NCBI RefSeq assembly: GCF_947498805.1
Contig: NZ_CANMLT010000001.1
Span: 372,001 to 436,000 of the forward strand
Length of the DNA stretch: 64,000 nt
Reading direction: 5' to 3'
From: an uncultured Tenacibaculum sp.
Lineage (GTDB): Bacteria > Bacteroidota > Bacteroidia > Flavobacteriales > Flavobacteriaceae
Part shown: one piece after another, positions 52,706 to 60,850 of the stretch
How positions within the stretch are numbered: position 1 is the stretch's first letter
How the letters are laid out: every line of letters begins with the position of its first letter
Translations under genes and position numbers: made by a program
Notes under the pieces: model-generated
What the model saw: only the letters and a program-made list of their open reading frames with translations
Told to the model about the DNA's origin: nothing
Databases searched by the model: none

Positions 52706-53170
52706 ATGAAAAGGAAAATAGCAATAGGATTAGTCTTCTTTTTAATCGGAATTGGACTTTCAGTATTTCTTGAATCATTTTTGAGAAGTACAGTATTAGA
52801 TTTATATCAATGGACAACAAGAAATGGAATTCAGTTTGTAGGGAAAAACTTCTTTTTATTTGCTTCCCCGATTTATTATGCTGGTTTTGGAATTACCTTT
52901 TCATTACTAACTATAGATTTATTTTCTAAACCAATTGTTTATATAACAATCAATGTCGTAACAGCAATTTTAATTTTTGCGATAATGACTATAGGAATTA
53001 GCGCTATTGATGCAATCTTAAAAATATATGAGTGTACTGCATGTGATGACGGAATTAGACAACTAAGATATAATGAAGTGAATTATGGATTAATTTTAGG
53101 TTTTTCTTCAATTATCTCTGTAATCCCAAGTTTAATAAGAATAATAAAGAATAGAACAACAGGTGTATAA
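52706..53170 (+). CDS. Four-helix membrane protein of unknown function
   Basis: A 154-residue protein with hydrophobic segments near residues 5-25, 47-67, 75-100 and 128-146. A loop with two Cys (YECTACDDGIRQLRY) lies before the last helix. No family recognised. It is preceded by a copy of the recurrent upstream element (about 52575-52640) and followed after 53 nt by another unknown gene. Confidence 0.6.
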   Translation: MKRKIAIGLVFFLIGIGLSVFLESFLRSTVLDLYQWTTRNGIQFVGKNFFLFASPIYYAGFGITFSLLTIDLFSKPIVYITINVVTAILIFAIMTIGISAIDAILKIYECTACDDGIRQLRYNEVNYGLILGFSSIISVIPSLIRIIKNRTTGV

Positions 53171-53223
53171 AGGATATTCTTTAGAATACGTACTATACAC
53201 TAAATGTTGACAGTAATTAAAAA

Positions 53224-53763
53224 ATGAGGAAAATAAATCTAAAAGAATTTGCTCTGACTGGAGATTTTGGACCAGTAAAAATAGGAATGACAAAGGAGCA
53301 AGTTATAGAACTATTAGGCGAACCTGATTCTGATAATGATTTTGGTTCAGGCTCTACAGGGCTTTTGTATAGTTGGTATGAATTTTTCTTTGACAAGAAA
53401 ACTAAAATTTTAAAATCAATTCAAAATGATCATTTACAAGCCGATTGTGAAGAACATAAAGAGAATATTCTTTTTAAAAATGATAAAATTGAGATAGATA
53501 TTTGGTTTTTGAAACTTAATCAAGATTTGAATAGAAGAGAGGTTAAGGAAATTTTACAAAAACAAGAAATATCATTTTCGGAAGAGGAGTATTGGGGTAA
53601 TGAAATAATTAGATTTGAAAGTGGAGTATACCTAGACTTTGATAACAAAGATGGAATTTGGGTAATCTATGAAGACGGAGAAATGAAAAAAGATGAAAGT
53701 GTGACAATAGATGATAGAGAGAATTTTGTTTTGAATGGAATAAGATATTTTCCGGATTATTAA
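53224..53763 (+). CDS. Cytoplasmic protein of unknown function, possible immunity type
   Basis: A 179-residue acidic protein. GPVKIGMTKEQVIELLGEPDSDND near residues 17-40 resembles the short helix-turn seen in SmpA-like and several immunity proteins. GIWVIYEDGEMKKDES lies near the end. There is no signal peptide. An immunity role would suit the cassette context but is not supported by a recognised family. Confidence 0.6.
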   Translation: MRKINLKEFALTGDFGPVKIGMTKEQVIELLGEPDSDNDFGSGSTGLLYSWYEFFFDKKTKILKSIQNDHLQADCEEHKENILFKNDKIEIDIWFLKLNQDLNRREVKEILQKQEISFSEEEYWGNEIIRFESGVYLDFDNKDGIWVIYEDGEMKKDESVTIDDRENFVLNGIRYFPDY

Positions 53764-53871
53764 AAGTGATTGCTGCAAATACTATATAAAATGCATAGTT
53801 ATCTATTACACCTTATTTAAGGTGTTTTTTTATGCTTAAATTTTAGAAAACATATTAATACTTTAGAAAAG

Positions 53872-53930
53872 AGATATAAAAAAAGGAACCATTCTTAGTT
53901 CCTTTTATTCAAAATACAAAGTCCCCCGAC
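53872..53930 (-). ncRNA. Candidate small RNA, G-run family member 1
   Basis: Minus strand: CGGGGGACTTTG at 53928-53917, then a stem AAAAGGAAC / GTTCCTTTT (53881-53906) and T7. The predicted transcript is about 55 nt. Confidence 0.35.
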
Positions 53931-54027
53931 CTTATATCATTAAGTTATTAGACGAAAAAAATAGAGAAGCTTACAATTAAGTAAGTGAAAATATATCAAT
54001 AGTTGTAATAAGTGAGAACGATGGTAA

Positions 54028-54088
54028 TAAAAAAGTACAGATAAATATTATATTCATCTGTACCAATACCTTAATGTGCAACCCCCTT
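54028..54088 (-). ncRNA. Candidate small RNA, G-run variant
   Basis: Minus strand: TATATGTG box upstream, then AAAGGGGGTTGCACA (G5 at 54082-54086), and a terminator with perfect stem GTACAGAT / ATCTGTAC (54035-54063) and T6. It differs from the GGGGGAC members after the G run. Confidence 0.3.
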
Positions 54089-54550
54089 TATTAGCACATA
54101 TAGGAAAAAATTTGCTAGCTTTCCAAAGATACATAAATAATTATATATCAATTTCTTAACAAGAAAAGACATAAAACGAAGTTCTATGCCTTTTCATTCA
54201 TAAATAAATCTGTGGGAGATTCTTTTTATTAATGATACAAAGATAATGATAATTAGAAAAGCTAAGATTAATAACAAAAAAACCCACCGAAGTGGGAACT
54301 TTTTTAGGGAAAATGATCAAAAAAAGAACATCGTGATCATTCTCTTAAAAAGGAGATTAAAGGTAAGTAAAATAAGCATAGTGAAAACACTGATTTTATA
54401 TAGTTAAAAACCTGTAGAAAAACTAAGTAAAATTAAAAACGAATAAAGAAAAGAGTTAGAGAGGAAGTTTAAATAGAGATAAGGATAAAGATTATAAAAC
54501 ATTTATTTAGTATAATCTTAGGCAGAGAATTTAGAAGGAAGACATAAAAA

Positions 54551-54570
54551 AAGCGAACCGAAGTTCGCTA
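54551..54570 (-). terminator. Terminator of peptide A
   Basis: AAGCGAAC-CGAA-GTTCGCT stem with T7 on the minus strand, about 20 nt past the stop codon; near-identical to those of peptides B, C, E, F and G. Confidence 0.85.
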
Positions 54571-54588
54571 TTTTTTAATTTTATAATC

Positions 54589-54747
54589 TTAATTTCCTGG
54601 TTCAGGAATACAACGACAGTTTTCATCAAAACCATAACCTTCTTGACATGGTCTTGTAAAAATACCACAGTTTGTGTTTCCACCATTAATTGATTGTTGT
54701 GCATTTTTGTTCAATACTGAACCTAAGTTTGAAATATTCTTTAACAT
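54589..54747 (-). CDS. Double-glycine Cys-rich peptide A
   Basis: A 52-residue precursor. Leader MLKNISNLGSVLNKNAQQSI ends NGG at residues 21-23, the double-glycine type of Bacteroidota natural-product precursors. The core has four Cys (TNCGIF, RPCQEG, ENCRCIPEP) and ends PGN. It has its own promoter: TAGATTTG (-7, 54768-54775) and TTG (54794-54796), 18 nt apart, with the shared repeat beyond. Export by a C39-type exporter is expected, perhaps that at 13.6 kb although its own peptides have a different leader. Modification enzymes are not adjacent. Confidence 0.82.
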   Translation of the reverse strand: MLKNISNLGSVLNKNAQQSINGGNTNCGIFTRPCQEGYGFDENCRCIPEPGN

Positions 54748-54806
54748 AATTTAAAATTTGAATTTCTCAAATCTATACAAGTTAGAAATTATTCAAGATT
54801 AAAAAA

Positions 54807-54833
54807 CCGTAAAAAAAGTAAGGATTTACCTTA
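54807..54833 (-). promoter_or_regulatory. Shared upstream repeat of peptide A
   Basis: Plus-strand CCGTAAAAAAAGTAAGG followed by ATTTACCTTA; 60 nt upstream of the ATG and about 10 nt beyond the -33 TTG. Contains two GTAA half sites about one helical turn apart and a TAAGG/CCTTA inverted pair. An activator site is inferred. Confidence 0.6.
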
Positions 54834-54867
54834 TTTAACTAAAATTAACATATCACTAAACCTATAA

Positions 54868-55103
54868 TTATTTCTTTAAAGGAAGCTCTTCAAACTGTAA
54901 AGGATATGCATTAAGGTTATAGTCATATAAGCAACCAATTTCTATTTCAGAATTAATAATGTGATAATCAAATTCGTTAATAAGTTCAGCTAAAGGATAA
55001 AGGTGAAGATAAAAGTAAAGAAAATAGCGGCCAATTTAATAGAGGAAGAAACTTTTTTAGTTTCTATATATTGAGTATGAAGTTGTTCAAAGCTGTTTTT
55101 CAT
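54868..55103 (-). pseudogene. Degraded small membrane protein
   Basis: The frame MKNSFEQLHTQYIETKK with a hydrophobic segment (LAAIFFTFIFTFIL) stops at a TAG near 54991. Another frame continues with AELINEFDYHIINSEIEIG to a TAA at 54868. Together they look like one protein of about 75 residues broken by a small indel. Function unknown. Confidence 0.4.
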
Positions 55104-55165
55104 GTGATAAAAATACTAAAACCAAAATAACAAAAATTAGAGGTAGGAAGAGTGTGTAAAAAAGA

Positions 55166-55189
55166 AAAAGCGAACCGAAGTTCGCTTTT
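55166..55189 (-). terminator. Terminator of peptide B
   Basis: AAAAGCGAAC-CGAA-GTTCGCTTTT, ten-base perfect stem, just past the stop codon. Confidence 0.85.
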
Positions 55190-55202
55190 AAATAATACAA
55201 TA

Positions 55203-55361
55203 TTATACAAAACAGGCCCACCTTTTACCAAAAAAACCTATGGCACAAATTCCACCGCAATTTTCTCGACACTCAGCTAGAGAATTCCAAATTCCACCTT
55301 GAATTGATTTTTGCTCATTCTTGTTTAAGATCACACCTAAGTTTGAAATATTCTTTGTCAT
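55203..55361 (-). CDS. Double-glycine Cys-rich peptide B
   Basis: A 52-residue precursor with leader MTKNISNLGVILNKNEQKSI and GG at residues 22-23. The core (IWNSLAECRENCGGICAIGFF onwards) has four Cys, a central GGICAIGFFG hydrophobic patch and a basic GKRW near the end. The position of promoter, shared repeat and terminator is the same as for peptide A. The hydrophobic, Cys-bridged core would suit a membrane-active bacteriocin. Confidence 0.82.
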   Translation of the reverse strand: MTKNISNLGVILNKNEQKSIQGGIWNSLAECRENCGGICAIGFFGKRWACFV

Positions 55362-55421
55362 AATATAAGTTTTAAGTTGTTGTAAACTTAATTATAAATA
55401 AAACCAAAACTGAATTAAGAA

Positions 55422-55448
55422 CCGTAAAATAAGTAAGGATTTACCTTA
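55422..55448 (-). promoter_or_regulatory. Shared upstream repeat of peptide B
   Basis: CCGTAAAATAAGTAAGG then ATTTACCTTA, 61 nt upstream of the ATG. Confidence 0.6.
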
Positions 55449-55747
55449 TAAAAAGGATTAAAACAATGTTTTAAGAAAATTAAACCATGTAATTAGTATA
55501 AACAGAATATAGTGGTATGAGAAGATGTTATAAAAGAATTTAGATACTTCTAATAGTTCCTGTTTATCAGCAAGCTTTGTTTAATTTAAATGAAACTGAA
55601 AAAGTTTATGAGTAATAAAATTTCCTCTTATTCTGATAATTGAGAGTGCGATTAACCAAAAAGAGTGATTATAATTTTTTCATGTATAAAATTGAATCAC
55701 AAAAACAAATAAATTAAAGTTGTACTGCTGTTAAGAAAAGTATGTTG
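55449..55747. other. Non-coding stretch between peptides B and C
   Basis: About 300 bp in which I see no gene, hairpin with T run, or repeat; strongly AT-rich. Confidence 0.5.
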
Positions 55748-55770
55748 AAAAAAGCGAACCGAAGTTCGCT
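55748..55770 (-). terminator. Terminator of peptide C
   Basis: AGCGAAC-CGAA-GTTCGCT stem with T6 on the minus strand, 8 nt past the stop codon. Confidence 0.85.
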
Positions 55771-55777
55771 AATATAT

Positions 55778-55942
55778 TTAAGGACATGGTCCCATGTTAA
55801 CAGGGTTCCAGTTTGGAGGACAAAAAAATATGTATTGCCCTTGAGAATTACAGTATTTAAAGCATTGTGAAGATCCTCCATTAATTGATTTCTGATCCTG
55901 CTTACTAAGCATATTACCTAGATTTACGATGGTCTTTGTCAT
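55778..55942 (-). CDS. Double-glycine Cys-rich peptide C
   Basis: A 54-residue precursor with leader MTKTIVNLGNMLSKQDQKSI and NGG at 21-23. The core (SSQCFKYCNSQGQYIFFCPP onwards) has four Cys and Pro/Asn-rich turns, ending GPCP. It is the most divergent leader of the seven but keeps the NLG and QKSINGG features. Promoter box TAGATTTA lies about 20 nt upstream and the shared repeat at 56002. Confidence 0.82.
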   Translation of the reverse strand: MTKTIVNLGNMLSKQDQKSINGGSSQCFKYCNSQGQYIFFCPPNWNPVNMGPCP

Positions 55943-56001
55943 AATTTGAAATTTAAATTTTTTAAATCTAAATATTTAAAAATCAAAAAGATATAAATAT
56001 T

Positions 56002-56019
56002 CCGTAAAATAAGTAAGGG
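56002..56019 (-). promoter_or_regulatory. Shared upstream repeat of peptide C
   Basis: CCGTAAAATAAGTAAGGG, 60 nt upstream of the ATG; the ATTTACCTTA half is degenerate here. Confidence 0.55.
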
Positions 56020-56065
56020 AAAATCATAAAGAATCAATTATCAAAATAGAATAATGATTATGTAA

Positions 56066-56326
56066 TCAATATGTTCTTAGAAAGTAAAAGATAATACCTG
56101 TCAATAGTATAGAATAAAGGAAAAAATAATTTTTATTTCTTAATGTGCTTTTTGTATTAAATCTCCAATGCCAAGATTCAATAGCTAAAGAGATGAACAA
56201 AACAATATAGAATGAAAAATATATAGAATAAGAGTTATCTTGGGTAATGATTTTTAATAAAAAATAGGAAGTTAAAGAAGATATAATCGTTAACAAAACT
56301 AGCGAGATAATAGTTTTTCTCTTCAT
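56066..56326 (-). CDS. Small three-helix membrane protein
   Basis: An 86-residue protein with hydrophobic segments near residues 6-26, 34-52 and 66-83, and a basic loop (RFNTKSTLRNKNY). It lies just upstream of peptide C on the same strand but before that gene's promoter. No family recognised. It could be an immunity protein; position is the only support. Confidence 0.55.
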   Translation of the reverse strand: MKRKTIISLVLLTIISSLTSYFLLKIITQDNSYSIYFSFYIVLFISLAIESWHWRFNTKSTLRNKNYFFLYSILLTGIIFYFLRTY

Positions 56327-56750
56327 AACATGAGTTTTTGTGAAATAAAAATAGTAAAAACTTAATAAAAGTAAATGTGTAAATAAAAAAGCTCCTAAAG
56401 AGGAGCTTTAAAAATTAAATTTAGGAATGTATTAAGGGCTGTAATCAGAATCATAATTTAAAAAGGGATCGAAATCCCTTTTTTTTAACTAAAAGTTTTG
56501 AGTCCCCCGAATCAATATAGTCTTAGTTTCTACCTCTAAGATATATAAAGAAAGGAGTTTGTATTGTAGCAATTCGATTAGTAGATTGAGTCTATCGATA
56601 AGTGGTTGGAAGGAAAAGGTGAGTAGTTTTAGGGACAGGAACTATGATGAGTAATTAAACTTCCTTGTCCATAATTTTGGTTGGACTATTTATTGGTGTT
56701 AAAGCAAAGGTATAGAGGGAGGTCAATTATAATTATTGGAACCAAAAAGA
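56327..56750 (-). other. Non-coding stretch with tandem small-RNA-like units
   Basis: No gene. It holds a GCTCC/GGAGC hairpin (56395-56411), the sequence GGGCTGTAATCAGAATCATAA shared with 60374-60390 in part, and the G-run unit 56455-56512. The arrangement is repeated at 60300-60445. Confidence 0.5.
56455..56512 (-). ncRNA. Candidate small RNA, G-run family member 2
   Basis: Minus strand: TATATTGATTCGGGGGACTCAA (G5 at 56504-56508), followed by stem AAAAGGGAT / ATCCCTTTT (56461-56482) with a T run. TTGAGT and ATCAA flank the G run and can pair, placing it in a loop. Confidence 0.38.
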
Positions 56751-56756
56751 AAAAAT

Positions 56757-56778
56757 AAAGCGGACCTAAGTCCGCTTT
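56757..56778 (-). terminator. Terminator of peptide D
   Basis: AAAGCGGAC-CTAA-GTCCGCTTT, a nine-base stem that differs from the other peptide terminators by compensatory changes. Confidence 0.82.
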
Positions 56779-56795
56779 TGAATAAGTTTAAATTT

Positions 56796-56957
56796 TTAAC
56801 AAGATTCAGGAATCACAAACATGTGTTCAAAAGGAATACAAAAACCAAAATCATCATAGCAACCATCGCAACCAGGCTCGCCTTGGTTTCCTCCACTAAT
56901 AGATTTTTGTACTGATTTGTTCAAAATAGAACCTAAGTTTGAAATGTTCTTTAACAT
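56796..56957 (-). CDS. Double-glycine Cys-rich peptide D
   Basis: A 53-residue precursor from MLKNISNLGSILNKSVQKSI with SGG at residues 21-23. The core (NQGEPGCDGCYDDFGFCIPF onwards) is acidic with four Cys, including a C-terminal Cys. An ATG eight codons earlier is rejected because the leader aligns with the other six from 56957. Promoter box TAAGTTTG about 25 nt upstream. Confidence 0.83.
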   Translation of the reverse strand: MLKNISNLGSILNKSVQKSISGGNQGEPGCDGCYDDFGFCIPFEHMFVIPESC

Positions 56958-57017
56958 AATTTGAATTTTAAAGTTTCTCAAACTTAAGGATATATAAAAC
57001 TAAAAGGTAAATTTAGT

Positions 57018-57043
57018 CCGTACAATAAGTAAGGATTTACCTT
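57018..57043 (-). promoter_or_regulatory. Shared upstream repeat of peptide D
   Basis: CCGTACAATAAGTAAGG then ATTTACCTT, 61 nt upstream of the ATG. Confidence 0.6.
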
Positions 57044-57209
57044 GTTTTGTTGAAACTAACATTATAAAATAGCTATAGTTAAATCAATTTAAGGTACATT
57101 GTAGTAAATAATTTTGAATGGATTGATTAGTGTAAACGTCGATTTTAATACTAAAATTTTACATTTCAATGTGTTTTATGTCTAATAAATTAGAATCAAA
57201 TTTGATAAT

Positions 57210-57932
57210 ATGAAACAGCTAAGTATAATCATATCAACCTCTGTATTATTATGGAGTTGTTCTCAAAACAAACCTAGAAAGGAAAATATAGATGTTCAAA
57301 AAAATGACAAGACTATAATTGAAACTAAAAAGGATACAAGTGAATTGATAAAAGAAATTGCAATAGAGAAAGTAGACTCGATTGAGCAATATCTAATCAA
57401 AAAAGCACCGTGTATTGAGCTTCAAGAATTTGTTGTCGATATAGAAAAATTGAATTGGGTTTCAGACAATAAGCGATTGCATAAAGTTAACATATATGAA
57501 GAGTTAGATCGGCAAAAAGTTGAATACTTTAACGACAAACCTTTTTATGAAATTAGTTTTGAAAACAGTAGTTTCAATACAACATATAATGCAGAAATTT
57601 TTGATAGCGATTTTGACTCATTAGATTATAAGCTATTTCAAGGAGTTGATAATATTTGGGGATATTTTTATAGAGATAAAAAAGCGACAAGCTCAATTTC
57701 AGATGGTGTAATTGAACAATGGGAGTTTAAAACCGAAGAAGAAGCAGAGAAAGCATTAAAACAAATTTTTCAACCTGGATTTACGATATATTTTAATACA
57801 AATCCATATTTCTGTAGAATTAGAAACAAATTGATAATATTTCAAACCAGAGCGATGGCTTTTAGTTATGACCAGAAATCTATTTTTGAAAAGTTTGTAA
57901 AAGAAAAAGCACCAAGTACATTATATGAATAA
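57210..57932 (+). CDS. Lipoprotein of unknown function
   Basis: A 240-residue protein with signal peptide and lipobox (VLLWSCSQNK, Cys about residue 18), followed by a Lys/Glu-rich linker to residue 60. The rest is a mixed alpha/beta domain with WEFKTEEEAEKALKQIFQPG and CRIRNKLIIFQTRAMAF. No family recognised. A degenerate copy of the recurrent upstream element lies at about 57100. It belongs to the plus-strand cassette series. Confidence 0.62.
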   Translation: MKQLSIIISTSVLLWSCSQNKPRKENIDVQKNDKTIIETKKDTSELIKEIAIEKVDSIEQYLIKKAPCIELQEFVVDIEKLNWVSDNKRLHKVNIYEELDRQKVEYFNDKPFYEISFENSSFNTTYNAEIFDSDFDSLDYKLFQGVDNIWGYFYRDKKATSSISDGVIEQWEFKTEEEAEKALKQIFQPGFTIYFNTNPYFCRIRNKLIIFQTRAMAFSYDQKSIFEKFVKEKAPSTLYE

Positions 57933-58027
57933 GGAGAGAAATTCTAGTGCTCTTACAAAAAGAAGTTGCTATTAGAAGAATGAAAAATAACCCTCATAAT
58001 TACAATAACGAATAAAAAGGAAATCCT

Positions 58028-58726
58028 ATGATTGGAATCATTACATACGATACGCCACACCGTAAAACACAAGACTTAATTACAAAATTAATACTCTGTG
58101 GGTATTCTAAACTTCATCTAATAGTAATTCCTTGGGTTGAAAGAAAAAATTTTGAACCAATATTTAAACATAGACCATCAAAATGTGTGGATATAAATAT
58201 TGAAGAACTAGCAAGTAGATTTAGCATATCATATTCAAAAGTTGAGGTAAGTAATTTGAATACATTTTTTAAAGAAAAGATGTTTAACCATATTCTAATT
58301 GCAGGAGCAGGATTATTACCTGAAGAACTGGTTAAAAACCATAAGATAATCAATGCGCATCCCGGATATTTACCCAATGTAAAGGGGCTAGATGCTTTAA
58401 AGTGGGCCATATATCATGGAGAACCAATAGGGGTAACAACGCATTATATTTCTGAAAAAGCTGATGAAGGAGAACTAATTGAAAAAGCGACAGTACCAAT
58501 TTATTACGAAGATTCTTTTCATAGCCTTGCATACAGAGTTTATGAAACAGAAATAGAAATGCTGGTTAATGCAATTAAGTGTGTTGAAAGGAAAGATTTT
58601 AGTTTAGAGTCTTTAGCTAATGACAAATACTTAGCAAACAAAAGAATGCCGCATCGTTTAGAAATGATTATGATGGATAGGTTTGAAGAGTTACGTATAA
58701 AATCAAAATCATCTCAGAAAATCTAA
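58028..58726 (+). CDS. Formyltransferase-fold protein
   Basis: A 232-residue protein of the formyltransferase family (methionyl-tRNA or GAR formyltransferase fold). INAHPGYLPNVKGLDALKWA near residue 110 contains the Asn and His of the active site, and GVTTHYISEKADEGELI near 137 contains the catalytic Asp. It lacks the C-terminal domain of methionyl-tRNA formyltransferase. It could formylate an amino sugar or nucleotide; the acceptor is unknown. Confidence 0.82.
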   Translation: MIGIITYDTPHRKTQDLITKLILCGYSKLHLIVIPWVERKNFEPIFKHRPSKCVDINIEELASRFSISYSKVEVSNLNTFFKEKMFNHILIAGAGLLPEELVKNHKIINAHPGYLPNVKGLDALKWAIYHGEPIGVTTHYISEKADEGELIEKATVPIYYEDSFHSLAYRVYETEIEMLVNAIKCVERKDFSLESLANDKYLANKRMPHRLEMIMMDRFEELRIKSKSSQKI

Positions 58727-58779
58727 AATTAGAGTAATATATACTGAAAAAAGTACTATTTGAAACTATAAGTAAAAAA

Positions 58780-58797
58780 AGCGAACCGAAGTTCACT
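58780..58797 (-). terminator. Terminator of peptide E
   Basis: AGCGAAC-CGAA-GTTCACT with one mismatch in the stem and T7 on the minus strand. Confidence 0.75.
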
Positions 58798-58805
58798 GAT
58801 ATGTT

Positions 58806-58958
58806 TTACGAATTGGTTGGTACACATTCGCATAAACCAAAATCCCATTTTTCATCTACTTCGCAAGACTTAAAAGGAAAACATCCACTTCCTCCATTAA
58901 TAGATTGTTGTTGTGATTTGTGTAAGGTTGAACCTAGGTTTGAAATGTTCTTTAACAT
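58806..58958 (-). CDS. Double-glycine Cys-rich peptide E
   Basis: A 50-residue precursor with leader MLKNISNLGSTLHKSQQQSI and NGG at 21-23. The core (SGCFPFKSCEVDEKWDFGLC onwards) has four Cys, including the close pair in LCECVPTNS at the end. Spacing of the Cys resembles peptide A (late CxC). Promoter box TAATTTTG about 25 nt upstream. Confidence 0.82.
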   Translation of the reverse strand: MLKNISNLGSTLHKSQQQSINGGSGCFPFKSCEVDEKWDFGLCECVPTNS

Positions 58959-59018
58959 AATTTGAATTTTAAAGTTTCTCAAAATTAGGGATATATAAAA
59001 TTAAAAGGCAGATATAAC

Positions 59019-59035
59019 CCGTATAATAAGTAAGG
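59019..59035 (-). promoter_or_regulatory. Shared upstream repeat of peptide E
   Basis: CCGTATAATAAGTAAGG, 61 nt upstream of the ATG, followed by a further CCGTAA at 59041. Confidence 0.58.
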
Positions 59036-59137
59036 TAAATCCGTAAAAATCTATAAAAGTAATAGGGAGGCCGAATCCTCAAAAACGAAAAGAAATAATA
59101 AATATAAATTTAGTGTGCTAGTATAGGTGTTAAAAAA

Positions 59138-59205
59138 AGAACCCACTCAAATATTGAGTGGGAAAATTGCTATGAAAAAGAACTTAAGACGTCTCTTAAG
59201 TGGTT
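59138..59205 (-). ncRNA. Candidate small RNA, C-run type
   Basis: Minus strand: TATTTTCGCAACCACTTAAG, then a hairpin CTTAAGAGACGTCTTAAG and, at the end, CCCACTCAATATTTGAGTGGG (stem CCCACTCAA) with T7. An orphan peptide-promoter repeat lies 40-70 nt upstream, as at 52.5 kb. Confidence 0.33.
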
Positions 59206-59246
59206 GCGAAAATAGTTAGAATTTAATAAGTAAACCAAAGAAAAAA

Positions 59247-59273
59247 CCATAAAAAAAGTAAGGATTTACCTTA
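59247..59273 (-). promoter_or_regulatory. Orphan copy of the peptide-promoter repeat (2)
   Basis: CCATAAAAAAAGTAAGG then ATTTACCTTA, full length but not followed by a peptide gene; a non-coding candidate lies downstream. Confidence 0.52.
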
Positions 59274-59409
59274 TTTAAATGAGTTTTAAAAAGTAGAGTT
59301 ATAAAGATTATCATAATCGAAAAGCGCATAGGTATAATTGCAGTAAATAATAATCTTTCTATTTTAGCTTATAAAACTATAAATGAATTAATCAAGTATA
59401 ATAGAAAGT

Positions 59410-59661
59410 ATGAAGTTAAAGGAAAAAGCAACAGAAAAATTGGAAAGTGAACTAAAATTACTCAAGGTATCAACTGGATTATTAGCGGGAATTTTATCAG
59501 TTCTTTTTATTGTTTGTATTTATGGGTTATTGACAAAGGATAAGGGTGATGTTTTTAGTTCTCTAGTTGTTGTTCCAATTGCGTTAAGTGCAATTCTTCC
59601 GTCACAGTATAGTTCGATGAAAAAAATTAAAGAAGAATTGGAATCAAGAAGTAAACTTTAG
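59410..59661 (+). CDS. Small membrane protein of unknown function
   Basis: An 83-residue protein: a charged N-terminal helix (KLKEKATEKLESELKLLK), two membrane helices (about 21-41 and 51-68) and a charged tail. No family recognised. A part of the recurrent upstream element (CAGTAAATAATAATCTTTC) lies 70 nt ahead of it. Confidence 0.58.
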   Translation: MKLKEKATEKLESELKLLKVSTGLLAGILSVLFIVCIYGLLTKDKGDVFSSLVVVPIALSAILPSQYSSMKKIKEELESRSKL

Positions 59662-59779
59662 TTTACAAAGATGTATATGTATATATCAAATACTATATAC
59701 TAGTAATAGTAGAATGATATTTCATAATAGGTAGTCAGCATAGAAAATAAAATGCCAAACATTCTAAATAAAATTATCA

Positions 59780-60106
59780 ATGGAAAAACTATTTGTATAT
59801 GGGACTTTAGGTCCTGAAAGACCAAATGAACATATATTAAAGAATATAGGAGGAACTTGGAAAAATGGTTTTGTCTATGGTAAACTGTTCAAAGAAGGTT
59901 GGGGAGCTGAAAAAGGTTATCCTGGGATACGATTTGAAGATAAAGTTGAAATGGTTAATGGGTTTGTGTTTTATTCAGATAAGTTAAAAGATAATTGGAG
60001 AATGCTAGATGAGTTTGAAGGAGAAGCATATCAAAGGATAAAAGTAATAGTAACTCTTGAAGAAACAAAAGAAGAGGAGGAAGCATATGTGTATGCTTTA
60101 AAGTAA
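59780..60106 (+). CDS. Gamma-glutamylcyclotransferase-like (AIG2/GGCT) protein
   Basis: A 108-residue protein with the family start LFVYGTLGPERPN (YGTL motif, residues 7-10) and the catalytic Glu region MLDEFEGEAYQR near 75. The fold binds gamma-glutamyl-amine-type substrates; small bacterial members have unsettled substrates. ATG start, cassette context, followed by a CACCT/AGGTG terminator at 60241. Confidence 0.85.
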   Translation: MEKLFVYGTLGPERPNEHILKNIGGTWKNGFVYGKLFKEGWGAEKGYPGIRFEDKVEMVNGFVFYSDKLKDNWRMLDEFEGEAYQRIKVIVTLEETKEEEEAYVYALK

Positions 60107-60392
60107 AGACTAACTATACAATGAGAAAATAGAAAAAATCAAAAGTAGCATATTATTATTCATAAAGTTTAGTACTAATTTAGTGTCATAGTCTTTTATA
60201 TAAACAAATATTAATAAGAACCTTTAGTGGTTATTAGTTAAACACCTGTATAAAGGTGTTTTTTTATGTTAAAATGTAAGTGTCAAGTATTAAATAATTT
60301 AATAAAAAAAGCTCCCAAGGGAGCTTAATGAAGGGGTTTGCACGGAAAAATCAATTGGGGAATTTATGTTTAAGGCTGTAATGAAAATCGTT

Positions 60393-60448
60393 TTAAAAAA
60401 AGGGACCGAAATCCCTTTTTGCTACTAAAAATTTGAGTCCCCCGATTC
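60393..60448 (-). ncRNA. Candidate small RNA, G-run family member 3
   Basis: Minus strand: consensus -7 box TATGTTTG (60456-60449 region) directly before AATCGGGGGACTCAAA, then stem AAAAAGGGA / TCCCTTTTT (60397-60420) and T7. TTTGAGT and ATTCAAA around the run can pair. This is the clearest member: box, G run and terminator all fit within 65 nt. Confidence 0.42.
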
Positions 60449-60625
60449 AAACATAGTATTGCTACTGTGAAGATACATAAAGATATAAATGCCTATGTTG
60501 ATCTTACGATGAATGGGGTCAATTCATCGTTCATTGGAATAAAAGAAAAGATAAGTAGTTTGAGAGATGCTGTATAGTACTCAAACATTAAAATTAAAAT
60601 GATATAAAACTGTAGGAACAAAAAA

Positions 60626-60790
60626 AAGAAGCAGTCCCCCCGGAATACTTCTTTTATTTAAACTAACTAAACTATCTACTAAAAATGAAAATCAAATTTT
60701 AAACTATACCGTAAATATAAACTGAAGATAAGGTTGTAATCTGGAGTATTTGTTGAAAGGACAATTTGTATCGGTAAATGGTAGATTTGC
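60626..60790. repeat. Long repeat copy 1 with GTCCCCCCGG hairpin
   Basis: The hairpin AGAAGCAGTCCCCCCGGAAT with ACTTCTTTT is followed by CTAACTAAACTA, ATGAAAATCAAATTTTAA and GTATTTGTTGAAAGGACA. The same order recurs at 61716-61880. On the minus strand it ends as G6AC plus T8. Confidence 0.7.
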
Positions 60791-60850
60791 GTATGTCAAA
60801 TAAAAAAGTTGAGAGAGATATTAGAATTGAGAAAGCAGAGAAAATAAAAA

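Larger units (their letters stand above)
53764..54546 (-). other. Non-coding stretch with small-RNA-like units
   Basis: About 780 bp without a convincing gene. It holds a plus-strand terminator (53804-53833), two G-run units (53872-53930 and 54028-54088), a CCCAC-CGAA-GTGGG hairpin (54283-54296) with T6 downstream and A7 upstream, and the inverted repeat AATGATCA (54312-54319 and 54334-54341). Confidence 0.5.
60107..60850 (-). other. Non-coding stretch with terminator and small-RNA-like units
   Basis: About 740 bp without a gene. It contains the plus-strand terminator (60241-60266), a GCTCCC/GGGAGC hairpin with T7 on the minus strand (60303-60325) preceded by GTGCAAACCCCTTCATTAAG on that strand, the G-run unit 60393-60448, and the first copy of the long repeat 60626-60790. 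Confidence 0.55.

Noticed and set aside
56958..56981. Eight-codon N-terminal extension of peptide D
   Set aside because: The leader aligns with the other six peptides only from 56957, and the extension covers the 5' leader sequence shared by all units.
60437..60466. Nine-codon peptide MFESGGDSNF-like read across a G-run unit
   Set aside because: The frame is not conserved in the other units (no ATG at 56.5 or 53.9 kb), whereas hairpin pairing and terminator are.
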